Positions 1 to 6,375 of a DNA stretch of 7,837 bases are shown one piece after another. This DNA is from an uncultured Eubacteriales bacterium (GTDB lineage: Bacteria > Bacillota > Clostridia > Christensenellales > QALW01). The translations under genes and the position numbers were made by a program. The notes beneath the pieces were generated by a model. It saw only the letters and a program-made list of their open reading frames with translations, made no database searches and was not told the DNA's origin. Where the stretch lies: contig URYI01000093.1 of NCBI GenBank assembly GCA_900552055.1, positions 1 through 7,837 on the forward strand, written 5' to 3'. How positions within the stretch are numbered: the stretch's first letter is position 1; each line of letters begins with the position of its first letter.

Positions 1-662
1 TGGTTGCCGCTCTCGGCGTAAATAATACGGCACAGCCAGAACAGATCGTCCTGGTTATAATACTGATCCGCGGGGGTCAGGGCGCCGCTGCCCCGGGTCA
101 CGGCCACCACACCGGTGGCGGCGTTCCAGGTCAGGGAGGCGTCAAAGGCCTCAGTCAGTACAGACAGAGGAACCGTCACCCGGCCATCCACCAGCTGTAC
201 TCCCTCAGGGATGGACAGGTAGCGGCCATTGGCCACCAGATACAGCTGGCCAACCTTGGCGGTGAGATTGAGCTTGCTGCTGCTCACCGTTACGGTCTGG
301 CTGCCGCCGTCCCAAGTGACAGAGACGGAGGGGTCCAGCTCCTTGGCCATGGGGACCAGAGCCACATAAGTCGTTCCGCCCTGCTGCGTCTTGTTTACCT
401 CTGAGGGAACCGCCTTGCCGTCAACCGTCAAGGTCCGGTCCATGTCCTCCACCAAGGTCAGCACACTGGAGCCCGCACCCGCGGTCACCATGTGCGCCTG
501 GTCTGCTTCCTGATCGTGAGTTTCGCTGGTCTGAACCAGCTGGGCCCCACGGGTCCCTTTCTCGGTTTGAAGCTGCTGGGTGGAATCTTCTTCCACACCG
601 GCACCCATCAGGAGAAGCAAGGCAAAGGCGCTCAGCGTCAGCGAAAACAGCTTTCGTGTCAT
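1..662 (-). CDS. SleB-like cell wall hydrolase with copper-amine-oxidase-like stalk domain, 3' end off the left edge
   Basis: The minus-strand frame is open from ATG at 662 to the window edge, giving 220 codons without a stop. Residues 1-22 (MTRKLFSLTL, then a Leu-rich core) look like a signal peptide, but no clear cleavage site or lipobox Cys is visible. Residues 23-75 are a polar linker. Residues about 76-192 resemble the copper-amine-oxidase N-terminal-like (stalk) domain common in secreted clostridial proteins, with paired 'TYVAL' and 'RVTVPLSVL' strands. The visible end, DLFWLCRIIYAESGN (206-220), matches the opening of the SleB/CwlJ-type hydrolase domain; Glu217 sits where that family has its catalytic Glu. 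By family knowledge it should cleave peptidoglycan, possibly in spore germination or wall turnover. The start is supported by AGGAG about 8 bases upstream. Most of the catalytic domain lies outside the window, so the hydrolase call rests on this short motif plus the architecture. Confidence 0.8.
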   Translation of the reverse strand, partial: MTRKLFSLTLSAFALLLLMGAGVEEDSTQQLQTEKGTRGAQLVQTSETHDQEADQAHMVTAGAGSSVLTLVEDMDRTLTVDGKAVPSEVNKTQQGGTTYVALVPMAKELDPSVSVTWDGGSQTVTVSSSKLNLTAKVGQLYLVANGRYLSIPEGVQLVDGRVTVPLSVLTEAFDASLTWNAATGVVAVTRGSGALTPADQYYNQDDLFWLCRIIYAESGN

Positions 663-680
663 TGTCTTCACTCCTATTTA

Positions 681-750
681 GTTACAAAATTATGTCAACA
701 AAAATGACATCAAAAGCAACCGTTTGTTACTTTTGTTACCACATTGTAAC
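681..750 (-). promoter_or_regulatory. Cluster of GTTAC boxes upstream of the hydrolase gene
   Basis: Four copies of one pentamer lie in the leader of the minus-strand hydrolase gene: GTTAC at 681-685, 726-730 and 735-739, and its complement GTAAC at 746-750. The last two form a perfect inverted repeat with a 6-base spacer, and the middle two are direct repeats 9 bases apart. This looks like a binding site for a dimeric regulator, but no regulator is recognised. The rest of 663-929 is AT-rich with no convincing gene. Minus-strand -10-like hexamers occur at 819-824 (TATAAT) and 783-788 (TATAGT), but neither has a good -35, so the promoter is unresolved. Confidence 0.35.
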
Positions 751-927
751 CAAATGGCCGTCCAGAAACAAGGGCAAAAATCACTATACTTTCCTTGTTT
801 TCCTTGTTCATTTTTTCTATTATACTGAAAAAAATATCGAAATTTTATTATTTCGAAGTTTTTTGTGCACTTTTGCCCCTTCTCTTTTTTCACAAATCAG
901 TTCCGCTTTTGCCCGCCAGGTTTCCAT

Positions 928-957
928 AAAAACAGCTCCGCCTCAGCGGAGCTGTTT
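928..957 (-). terminator. Intrinsic terminator after the OadG-like microgene
   Basis: A perfect 12-bp stem (930-941 with 946-957) closes a 4-base loop. Read on the minus strand, the right arm runs straight into five Ts (As at 928-932 on the plus strand). It lies 20 bases past the stop of the 40-residue minus-strand gene, as expected for the end of that operon. Downstream on the plus strand there is also a looser T-rich stretch, so it may work in both directions. Confidence 0.85.
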
Positions 958-977
958 CTAATTCTTTTCTTTTTCAG

Positions 978-1100
978 TTACTTCTTTCGGTTGTCCAATT
1001 TCTGCATCAGGGCCACCAGCAGAGCAATGATGCCCAGCACCACAAAGATACCCAGCATTCCCTGCCCCATCATTTCCAAAGCATGCGTAATATTTTCCAT
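978..1100 (-). CDS. OadG-like small subunit of a sodium-pump decarboxylase (40 aa)
   Basis: This is a complete 40-codon gene. The start is fixed by an AAGGAGG ribosome binding site (complement of 1111-1117) 10 bases before the ATG at 1100. The protein begins MENITHALEMMGQGMLGIF, has one membrane helix at about residues 15-32 (GMLGIFVVLGIIALLVAL), and ends in a basic QKLDNRKK tail on the likely cytoplasmic side. This matches the very short OadG-related gamma subunits of biotin-dependent sodium-pump decarboxylases (oxaloacetate, methylmalonyl-CoA or glutaconyl-CoA type), where the gamma/delta subunit anchors and stabilises the complex. Context agrees: 26 bases upstream on the same strand lies what reads as the end of a beta-subunit gene, and a strong terminator follows. 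The substrate of the complex cannot be told from this fragment. The main alternative is an unrelated single-helix membrane peptide. Confidence 0.75.
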   Translation of the reverse strand: MENITHALEMMGQGMLGIFVVLGIIALLVALMQKLDNRKK

Positions 1101-1126
1101 GTTCGAATGTCCTCCTTTTTACTCCA

Positions 1127-1175
1127 TCACAGGATGGGATTGTTGGCAAAATACTGAAGCACCACACCGCCGGCC
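1127..1175 (-). pseudogene. 3' remnant of an oadB-like sodium-pump decarboxylase beta subunit
   Basis: On the minus strand a frame ends AGGVVLQYFANNPIL with TGA at 1127-1129, 26 bases before the OadG-like ATG. The segment resembles the last helix of OadB/MmdB/GcdB beta subunits, which end in a Gly/Ala/Val-rich helix followed by a few residues (Klebsiella OadB, from memory, ends AIAAGVMLKYVLAM). The conserved residues expected just upstream (a GPNVAG-type motif) are missing. The frame instead continues into GVV repeats that are the antisense of the Thr-Pro repeats at 1161-1265. About 12-16 genuine codons seem to remain. The left boundary in the gene is uncertain by about 15 bases because the joined sequences look alike. 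Confidence 0.5.
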
Positions 1176-2870
1176 ACCACGCCGCCGGTTACTACGCCGC
1201 CGGCTACCACACCAGCGGCCACCACGCCAGCCATCACCACACCTCCTGCTACTACGCCAGCGGCCACTCCTACGCCTACTCCTCCGGAGCCGGTGGAGCA
1301 AATAGGGCTGGTGCAGCTTGAAAATTCAACCAGCAGGCTGAATGTGCGTTCGGCTCCCAGCGGCTCGGCTTCCATAATAGGCAAGCTCAATCACGGAGCG
1401 AATGTAACCGTAATTGGTGAATCAGGCGACTGGTACCAGATTGAGAGCGGCTCTGTAAAGGGCTATGTCTCCAAGGAATATATAACAATAATTTCATATG
1501 CCCAAGAGCGTATTGGAACTGTTACAGGCGCAAGCAGCCTGAAAGTGCGTTCAGGCCCCGGAACTTCTTATTCGCGCATAACCGCTATCAGCGGCGGTAC
1601 AACCGTAACAGTGCTGGGCGAAACAAACGGATGGTACTTTGTGCGCCTGGCCAACGGCACGACGGGCTACTGCAGCGCTGAATATATGACAGTAAGCGAT
1701 TCCCCTGCCGTGCCGGATGACCCCGATGGGCGCACGGGCACTGTTACGGGAATAGACACGCTTAACGTGCGTTCAGGGCCCTCAACAAACAACGGCATAC
1801 TCTTTACCATCAGCCGCGGGACAAAAGTAACCGTACTGGAAGAATCCAACGGCTGGTATAAAATACAAGTGCTTAACAGAACGGGATATGCATATGCCCA
1901 GTATATAGAGATAGACCAGACGGGCGCTTCCCCTTCGGCAGACAACTCCAAGCCTGCAAGCACAACGCCCACTAGCACGCCTTCTCCCTCTCAGAGCGCT
2001 CCGCCCTCCTCAAATGAAACGGGACGGGTGACTCTTGAGAATTCAACCAGCAGGCTGAACGTGCGCTCGGCTCCCAATGGCTCAGCTTCCATAATAGGCA
2101 AGCTCAATCACGGAGCAACTGTGACCATAACCGGCGAATCAGGCGACTGGTACCAGATAGAAAGCGGCTCGATAAAGGGCTATGTTTCTAAAGATTATAT
2201 AACTGTTGACGGCTCTGCGCCCCAGGAGCGCACAGGCACCGTTACGGGCGCGAGCAGCCTGAGGGTGCGCTCCGGCCCAGGCACCTCCTATTCGCGCGTC
2301 ACAGCCATAAGCGAGGGCACCAAAATTACCATACTGGACGAGACAAACGGCTGGTACTTTGTGCGTCTGGCTAACGGCACGACAGGCTATTGCAGCAAGG
2401 AATATATAACGGTTTCGGGAGACAGCGGAAACAGCGCCGGCGAAGAATACGGCACCGGAATTGTAGATGTCAGTTCTTCCCTGAACGTCCGCAGCGGCCC
2501 CTCAACCAGCAGCAGCGTTGTAGCTTCTCTCAGCGACGGTGCCAGAGTAACCATTCTTTCCCGCGAATCCAACGGCTGGTACCGCATAAGGACTTCTTCG
2601 GGCGTAACCGGCTATGTCAGCGGAGAATACATTAATTTAACCGATGAGGACGATTCTGATTCTCCTTCGCAAAGCTATACGGGCACGGTTAAATTAAGCA
2701 GTTCCACCAGCCGGCTGAATATACGGTCCAGCGCAAATAAAAGCGCCAGCATAATAGGTAAGGCTGCAAACGGTTCAAAAGTTACCATAATCGGCGAATC
2801 GGGCGACTGGTACAGGATTGAGTACAACAATACAACCGGATATGTAAGCAAGGACTATATCCAGATATAA
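1158..2870 (+). CDS. Seven-fold SH3b (SH3_3) repeat protein, 5'-truncated
   Basis: The frame opens after an in-frame TGA at 1155-1157 and has no ATG before the first domain. The only early start-like codon, GTG at 1293, has GGAG just 3 bases away and would give 525 residues with no signal peptide. I read this as a gene missing its 5' end. Counting from 1293, seven bacterial SH3 domains occupy about 4-66, 73-135, 147-207, 242-306, 312-375, 387-449 and 462-525, each with the LNVRSGP...NGWY/GDWY...GYVS.EYI pattern. Thr-Pro or Ser-Pro linkers lie before domain 1 and at 208-241. Domains 1-2 are nearly identical to 4-5. There is no catalytic domain, so the likely role is multivalent binding to peptidoglycan or another wall polymer. 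It lies 33 bases upstream of the NlpC/P60 gene, on the same strand and with no terminator between, so the two are probably co-transcribed. Secretion would need the missing N-terminus. Confidence 0.85.
   Translation, partial: STTPPATTPPVTTPPATTPAATTPAITTPPATTPAATPTPTPPEPVEQIGLVQLENSTSRLNVRSAPSGSASIIGKLNHGANVTVIGESGDWYQIESGSVKGYVSKEYITIISYAQERIGTVTGASSLKVRSGPGTSYSRITAISGGTTVTVLGETNGWYFVRLANGTTGYCSAEYMTVSDSPAVPDDPDGRTGTVTGIDTLNVRSGPSTNNGILFTISRGTKVTVLEESNGWYKIQVLNRTGYAYAQYIEIDQTGASPSADNSKPASTTPTSTPSPSQSAPPSSNETGRVTLENSTSRLNVRSAPNGSASIIGKLNHGATVTITGESGDWYQIESGSIKGYVSKDYITVDGSAPQERTGTVTGASSLRVRSGPGTSYSRVTAISEGTKITILDETNGWYFVRLANGTTGYCSKEYITVSGDSGNSAGEEYGTGIVDVSSSLNVRSGPSTSSSVVASLSDGARVTILSRESNGWYRIRTSSGVTGYVSGEYINLTDEDDSDSPSQSYTGTVKLSSSTSRLNIRSSANKSASIIGKAANGSKVTIIGESGDWYRIEYNNTTGYVSKDYIQI
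1161..1265 (+). repeat. Seven tandem 15-bp repeats encoding TTPPA-type pentapeptides
   Basis: Seven consecutive 15-base units encode TTPPA, TTPPV, TTPPA, TTPAA, TTPAI, TTPPA and TTPAA, then TPTPTPPEP leads into the first SH3b domain. Variation is mostly at third positions of the plus-strand codons (acc/acg/act/aca, ccg/cca/cct), so the plus frame appears to be the one under coding selection. Thr-Pro linkers of this type are typical of secreted wall proteins. The array begins almost exactly where the minus-strand operon stops. Confidence 0.85.
1302..1700 (+). repeat. Direct repeat copy A: SH3b domains 1-2
   Basis: This segment encodes SH3b domains 1 and 2 and recurs as copy B at about 2019-2420, offset 717-720 bases. 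Long stretches match with only third-base changes, for example the coding for STSRLNVRSAP, SASIIGKLNHGA and TNGWYFVRLANGTTGYCS. One codon has been gained or lost between the domains. It reflects an internal two-domain duplication. Confidence 0.85.
2019..2420 (+). repeat. Direct repeat copy B: SH3b domains 4-5
   Basis: This is the second copy of the two-domain unit at 1302-1700, separated from it by domain 3 and a Ser/Thr/Pro linker. Differences from copy A are largely synonymous, with a few substitutions such as VTV to VTI and SGG to SEG, which points to a recent duplication or ongoing gene conversion. Confidence 0.85.
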
Positions 2871-2903
2871 AAAGTTTAATTGATTGAAGGGATGTGACCA
2901 GAT

Positions 2904-4775
2904 TTGAAAATTAAAAGGCTTGTGGTCGTACTGACTATACTGACGCTTGCGGCGGCTCTGCTGCCCCTAACGGCGCAGGCGGTTACGCTGAAAGAAGGCA
3001 CCCGGAGCCAGAGCGTAGAAGCTTTGCAGCAGGCGCTTAAGAGCAAAGGATATTTTTCTGCAACCTCCACAGGATATTACGGTGATATAACCGTTGCCGC
3101 AGTAAAAAGCTATCAAAAGGATAACGGCCTGACTGCCGACGGCATAGCCGGCAAGGATACCCTTACAGCTCTGGGCCTTATGTCCAATGCTGATGCCATT
3201 AAAACAGGCACTGTTAATATAAGCGAAGGGCTGAACCTCAGATATGGCCCGTCCAGTTCCAACGCTCTGCTCTGCGAGCTGGAAAACGGCTCAGAAGTGG
3301 AAATCCTTTCAGAAAGCGGCGGCTGGTACAAAATACGCACCTCATTTGACATTGAAGGCTATGTATATAAGAGCTATATAAAGGCTTCGGGAAGCTCTGA
3401 TTCAAATTCCAGCTCAAGCGTACAGCAGGGTAAAGTCAAGGTGAACACTCGGCTGAACGTCCGCAGCGGCCCCGGAACTTCTTATTCTATTAAAGGCTAT
3501 CTGCTTAATAACGCTTCTGTAGTTATAAGCGATTCCCAGAATGGCTGGTATGCCATTACCTCTTCTTCGGGCCTGAGCGGTTATTGCAGCGCTGAATACA
3601 TCACCGTCAGCGGGCAGAGTTCGGATAATGGCTCAGACAATTCGGGCACACCTGTAAACCAGACGGGCAAGGTAAAGGTAAACACCCGCCTGACTATCCG
3701 CAGCGGCCCCGGCACCTCCTATTCCGCCAAGGGATATTTGAGCAATAATACCTCTGTGACAATTTCAGAAATACTGGACGGCTGGTATAAAATTCAAACC
3801 TCTTCGGGTATAACGGGCTATTGCAGCGCCGATTATATAACAGTAACGGGCGAAAACACCGGTACAGCTGAAACCAAGCAGGGTGTTGTAAACGTAGATA
3901 CCCGGCTGACGGTACGCAGCGGCCCCGGTACCTCTTACTCGGCTCTGGGTTATTTAAACGACAATGCCTCTGTGACCATCCATGAAACTTCGGGAGACTG
4001 GCATAAAATTACTACTCCGACCGGAATGAGCGGATACTGCCACGTTGATTACATTACTATCGGCCAAAGCGGTTCTTCAGACAATTCGGACGATTCAGAC
4101 TCCTCCACTCCTTCGGAAACGCTGAAATACGGCATGACCAGCAATGATGTTGTTAAATTGCAGCAGCGCCTTAAGGAGCTTGGATATTTTTCGGCCAACT
4201 GCACCGGCTACTTTGGAACAATAACCCTGAGCGCAGTTAAGAGCTTCCAAAAGGACAATTCTCTTGACGCGGACGGAATAGCCGGGCCCAAGACTTTAGC
4301 GGCGCTCTTTGATAAAAACGCCGATGCTAAGCCTGAAGAGCCGGAAGAACCCGAAACGCCGGAAGAACCTTCGGACGAAACAGAAGAATTAATTGACGAG
4401 CTTCTGGCTTACGCCAAGACCTTCCTGGGCACACCTTATGTTTACGGAGCGAACGGCCCCGACTCTTTTGACTGCACGGGCTATACCTGCTATGTATTTA
4501 AGCATTTCGGATATTCTCTGCCCCGTACGGCCTACAATCAGGGCTACAACAACTATGCGCCCAAGATTGAAAAGATTGAGGACTTAAAGCCGGGCGATCT
4601 GGTGTTCTTCAACACTCTGAGCGACAACGACTTATCCGACCACGCGGGCATATATCTGGGCGACAATATGTTCATCCACTGCAATTCAGGCAGTTCCATG
4701 TCCGTGGTTATCCAGGATATAACCAACAGCTATTACAAGCCCCGCTTCTCCTGGGGACGCCGGGTAATCTCTTAA
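2904..4775 (+). CDS. Secreted NlpC/P60 peptidoglycan endopeptidase with two PG_binding_1 and four SH3b domains
   Basis: The 623-residue protein starts at TTG 2904; an in-frame TGA lies just upstream (2895-2897) and AAGGGA about 11 bases before. Residues 1-26 form a classic signal peptide (KIKR, hydrophobic core, cleavage after AQA). The domains in order are PG_binding_1 about 29-92 (ending DGIAGKDTLTAL), SH3b at about 100-162, 174-236, 253-316 and 324-387, a second PG_binding_1 about 406-470, a Pro-Glu linker 474-495, and NlpC/P60 496-623. The expected catalytic residues are present: Cys524 in SFDCTGY, His580 in DHAGIYLGD, and His592 in MFIHCNS as the third polar residue. Members of this family cut the stem peptide, typically D-Glu to diamino acid (gamma-D-glutamyl-L-diamino acid bonds), outside the membrane. 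Likely roles are cell separation, wall remodelling or modifying wall fragments; the exact bond is inferred. It follows the SH3b protein by 33 bases and is ended by a terminator 21 bases downstream. Two PG_binding modules flanking the SH3b block would give bivalent wall anchoring. Confidence 0.95.
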   Translation: MKIKRLVVVLTILTLAAALLPLTAQAVTLKEGTRSQSVEALQQALKSKGYFSATSTGYYGDITVAAVKSYQKDNGLTADGIAGKDTLTALGLMSNADAIKTGTVNISEGLNLRYGPSSSNALLCELENGSEVEILSESGGWYKIRTSFDIEGYVYKSYIKASGSSDSNSSSSVQQGKVKVNTRLNVRSGPGTSYSIKGYLLNNASVVISDSQNGWYAITSSSGLSGYCSAEYITVSGQSSDNGSDNSGTPVNQTGKVKVNTRLTIRSGPGTSYSAKGYLSNNTSVTISEILDGWYKIQTSSGITGYCSADYITVTGENTGTAETKQGVVNVDTRLTVRSGPGTSYSALGYLNDNASVTIHETSGDWHKITTPTGMSGYCHVDYITIGQSGSSDNSDDSDSSTPSETLKYGMTSNDVVKLQQRLKELGYFSANCTGYFGTITLSAVKSFQKDNSLDADGIAGPKTLAALFDKNADAKPEEPEEPETPEEPSDETEELIDELLAYAKTFLGTPYVYGANGPDSFDCTGYTCYVFKHFGYSLPRTAYNQGYNNYAPKIEKIEDLKPGDLVFFNTLSDNDLSDHAGIYLGDNMFIHCNSGSSMSVVIQDITNSYYKPRFSWGRRVIS

Positions 4776-4795
4776 TATCCATTAATTATAATTAT

Positions 4796-4832
4796 AAGGG
4801 CTTATATGGCCGCGGCTTTATAAGCCCTTTTT
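4796..4832 (+). terminator. Intrinsic terminator of the SH3b / NlpC-P60 unit
   Basis: A perfect 11-bp stem (AAGGGCTTATA 4796-4806 with 4819-4829) closes a 12-base GC-rich loop and runs into five Ts at 4828-4832. It lies 21 bases after the NlpC/P60 stop. Confidence 0.9.
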
Positions 4833-4921
4833 CAAACTCCCGTATTTTAAGGCGGGTCGGCCCCATTTTTTGCATACAAAACATCTTTGATAATACAAAC
4901 CCAAACAGCAGTTTACACAGA

Positions 4922-4953
4922 ATATGCCTTGAAGCCTGGGGGGCAAGGCATAT
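4922..4953. repeat. Inverted repeat in the leader of the membrane-protein gene
   Basis: ATATGCCTTG (4922-4931) pairs perfectly with CAAGGCATAT (4944-4953) around a 12-base loop containing six Gs. No T-run follows on either strand, so it is not a standard terminator. It sits about 105 bases before the ATG at 5059. It could be an operator, an RNA processing site or a transcript-stabilising hairpin. The rest of 4833-5058 is AT-rich; a TATATA at 5011-5016 might be a -10, but no good -35 precedes it. Confidence 0.4.
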
Positions 4954-5058
4954 ATATTACTATCCAGCAACAAGGTTCCTCAATATCAATACCCGGCAAA
5001 ATAAGCGCACTATATATAAGCAAGTTTAAAATAATAATTAAAAAGGAGTATTAAGAAC

Positions 5059-5520
5059 ATGTATGATTTCGAGGAAGAAGAACGGAAACTGGCTGAACAA
5101 AATGCCGAAAAGGCAAAAGCCGCAAGTATCAGAAGGGGCAAAAATATTCTCACCTATTTTGGAATAGTGAATTTAATAGGCGTTGGGATTGGATATCTGC
5201 CATCTTTAATTATTAGCTTTTCTTCTATTTTTATAATTGGCTTAGGTCCTATTATCTATGTAGGCATACTGGCCTTCATAGATATCGCGTTTGCCATAGC
5301 GCTTATAAAAGGTGTAACGGTAGTAAGAATAATATACGCAATACTGTCATTCGTTTTAGCGCTTATAGACATATTTACTCTTCCAGTTATCCTGGTTATC
5401 TCTCCTGTATTGGGAGTAGCTTTTATGGTCGCAATGGCCTATAGTTTCTTCCGTGGCTGGCAGCTGGCATTCAATAAGAATGTCAAGGCATACTGCCGCA
5501 CACGGCAAAGTAAATTTTAA
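5059..5520 (+). CDS. Small four-helix membrane protein of unknown function
   Basis: This 153-residue protein starts at an ATG preceded by AAAGGAG about 10 bases upstream. I do not recognise a named family. Residues 1-28 are highly charged (MYDFEEEERKLAEQNAEKAK, then RRGK) and probably form a short cytoplasmic amphipathic or coiled helix. Four hydrophobic segments follow at about 29-54, 57-83, 86-114 and 118-138, and the tail is basic (NKNVKAYCRTRQSKF). The loop between helices 2 and 3 carries IALIKGVTVVRIIYA. The same pattern (IALISGVSWVRYLYA) is found in the broken downstream copy, so this loop is probably characteristic of the family. No catalytic or transporter signature is visible. It stands alone after a terminator and has its own leader. 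Isoleucine is often ATA, as in the SH3b and NlpC/P60 genes, so it fits the same genome. Confidence 0.8.
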   Translation: MYDFEEEERKLAEQNAEKAKAASIRRGKNILTYFGIVNLIGVGIGYLPSLIISFSSIFIIGLGPIIYVGILAFIDIAFAIALIKGVTVVRIIYAILSFVLALIDIFTLPVILVISPVLGVAFMVAMAYSFFRGWQLAFNKNVKAYCRTRQSKF

Positions 5521-5592
5521 ATAGAATAGCGGACATAATAAACAGCCTGCTGGATTTAAATAAAAACAAGCTGTGTAACAAATATTAGTAAG

Positions 5593-6282
5593 GTGAAGCA
5601 TACGCACAGACTGTCCGCTAAACAATATAACAAAAACGATATGCCTGCCTGCTCCCAAAATGAATCCCGCCAAAAAGAAGAGAAAACAAGCAGTCAGGCG
5701 GACACAGCTCCAAAACAGACTGCCGATTCTCCTGAAAAAGAGCAGGCGCTCATTGATTTTTACAGGAGCATGTAAAGGAAGCTGAAAATCGCAAAACTTA
5801 TAGTTCTGAATATTAGGTATATGGAGTTTCCTTATCGGCGCCATATGTTTTATACTTCTTGGGGGATTTAACTTTATTACTGTTTTGGCTGTAATAATAC
5901 AGGCGGCGCTGTCCATTGCGCTTATATCAGGCGTAAGCTGGGTGCGATATTTGTATGCGGCATGCGCCTTTTAAAGCATAATGCCTTTATTAGCGTTTTA
6001 GTTATTATACGCGGCTCATCCCCGCTTGCGAGTGCATTTTGCATAATTATTGCAATTTATCAGATTATCTTCATCATAATGCTGATATTCAATAAATACA
6101 CCGGAGAATATTTTTATTCCGGAAAATATAATAAGTCCAAGCATAATAAAAAGTATCGGTTTTTGCGCGGCGCTTATAAGACAGTATTAGAAATGTTTTC
6201 GGGAAACGGTATGGCTTTGGCTGCCCTGTTTCATCACATCCCGTCCTTGCTAAAGATAAAGAAAGCTTCACAGCAAGCATAG
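5593..6282 (+). pseudogene. Frameshifted paralogue of the upstream four-helix membrane protein
   Basis: Four successive open segments continue one another in different frames: 5593-5775 (charged, ending KEQALIDFYRSM), about 5766-5816 (EHVKEAENRKTYSSEY), 5813-5974 (LGIWSFLIGAICFILLGGF through IALISGVSWVRYLYA) and 5962-6282. The third segment aligns with helices 2-3 of the 5059-5520 protein, and the fourth (VLVI..., then LIFNKYTGEYF) with its helix 4 and NKNVKAY tail. Each shift goes back by one base, as three single-base deletions would produce. The start at 5593 is a weak GTG without a clear RBS and may not be the original one. The last 50 or so codons (KYRFLRGAYKTVLEM onward) have no match in the paralogue. 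Either this is a decayed tandem duplicate, or the bases are misread; the undamaged neighbours favour real decay. Confidence 0.6.
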
Positions 6283-6328
6283 AAAGGGGGTACCCTTTGG
6301 TTAAATCCCACGCATTTTTGTTTGTGGA

Positions 6329-6346
6329 GATAATCCGGAAATTATC
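6329..6346. promoter_or_regulatory. Inverted repeat GATAAT-N6-ATTATC before the methyltransferase gene
   Basis: A perfect 6-bp inverted repeat with spacer CCGGAA lies about 30 bases before the methyltransferase ATG. A second short one, AAAGGG-GGTA-CCCTTT, is at 6283-6298. Either could be an operator or a weak hairpin. No standard promoter with both -35 and -10 is clear in 6283-6375. Confidence 0.25.
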
Positions 6347-6375
6347 CAAAATTCGAATTTATAGGAGGAATAGCA

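Noticed and set aside
492..961. Plus-strand open frames at 492-707 and 656-961
   Set aside because: They run antisense to the hydrolase gene or through the AT-rich leader and terminator, lack an RBS, and do not look like a protein family.
1161..1265. CRISPR-like array
   Set aside because: The 15-base repeat units are contiguous and in frame with a coding linker, with no spacers.
865..1305. Plus-strand 146-codon frame ending in Arg/Pro/Leu repeats
   Set aside because: It reads antisense through the terminator and the OadG-like gene, then through the Thr-Pro repeat in a wrong frame, which produces artificial RRR/PPP/LLL runs.
1127..1390. Minus-strand 87-codon frame rich in GVVAGG as one real gene
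   Set aside because: Only the last 12-16 codons resemble a beta-subunit end. The rest is the antisense of the Thr-Pro repeats and of the first SH3b domain, whose codon variation supports the plus frame.
1155..2870. A signal peptide for the SH3b protein in another frame upstream of 1158
   Set aside because: The upstream bases are the antisense of the OadG-like RBS and gene. None of the three plus frames there shows a start plus a hydrophobic leader joined to the linker.
1158..4775. Prophage endolysin cassette
   Set aside because: NlpC/P60 plus SH3b occurs in phage lysins, but the signal peptide, two PG_binding domains and absence of holin or other phage genes point to a host wall enzyme.
4840..4880. 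Second terminator from the GGG-TCGG-CCC element followed by six Ts
   Set aside because: The stem is only about 3 bp and no gene ends there beyond the one already closed by the 4796-4832 terminator.
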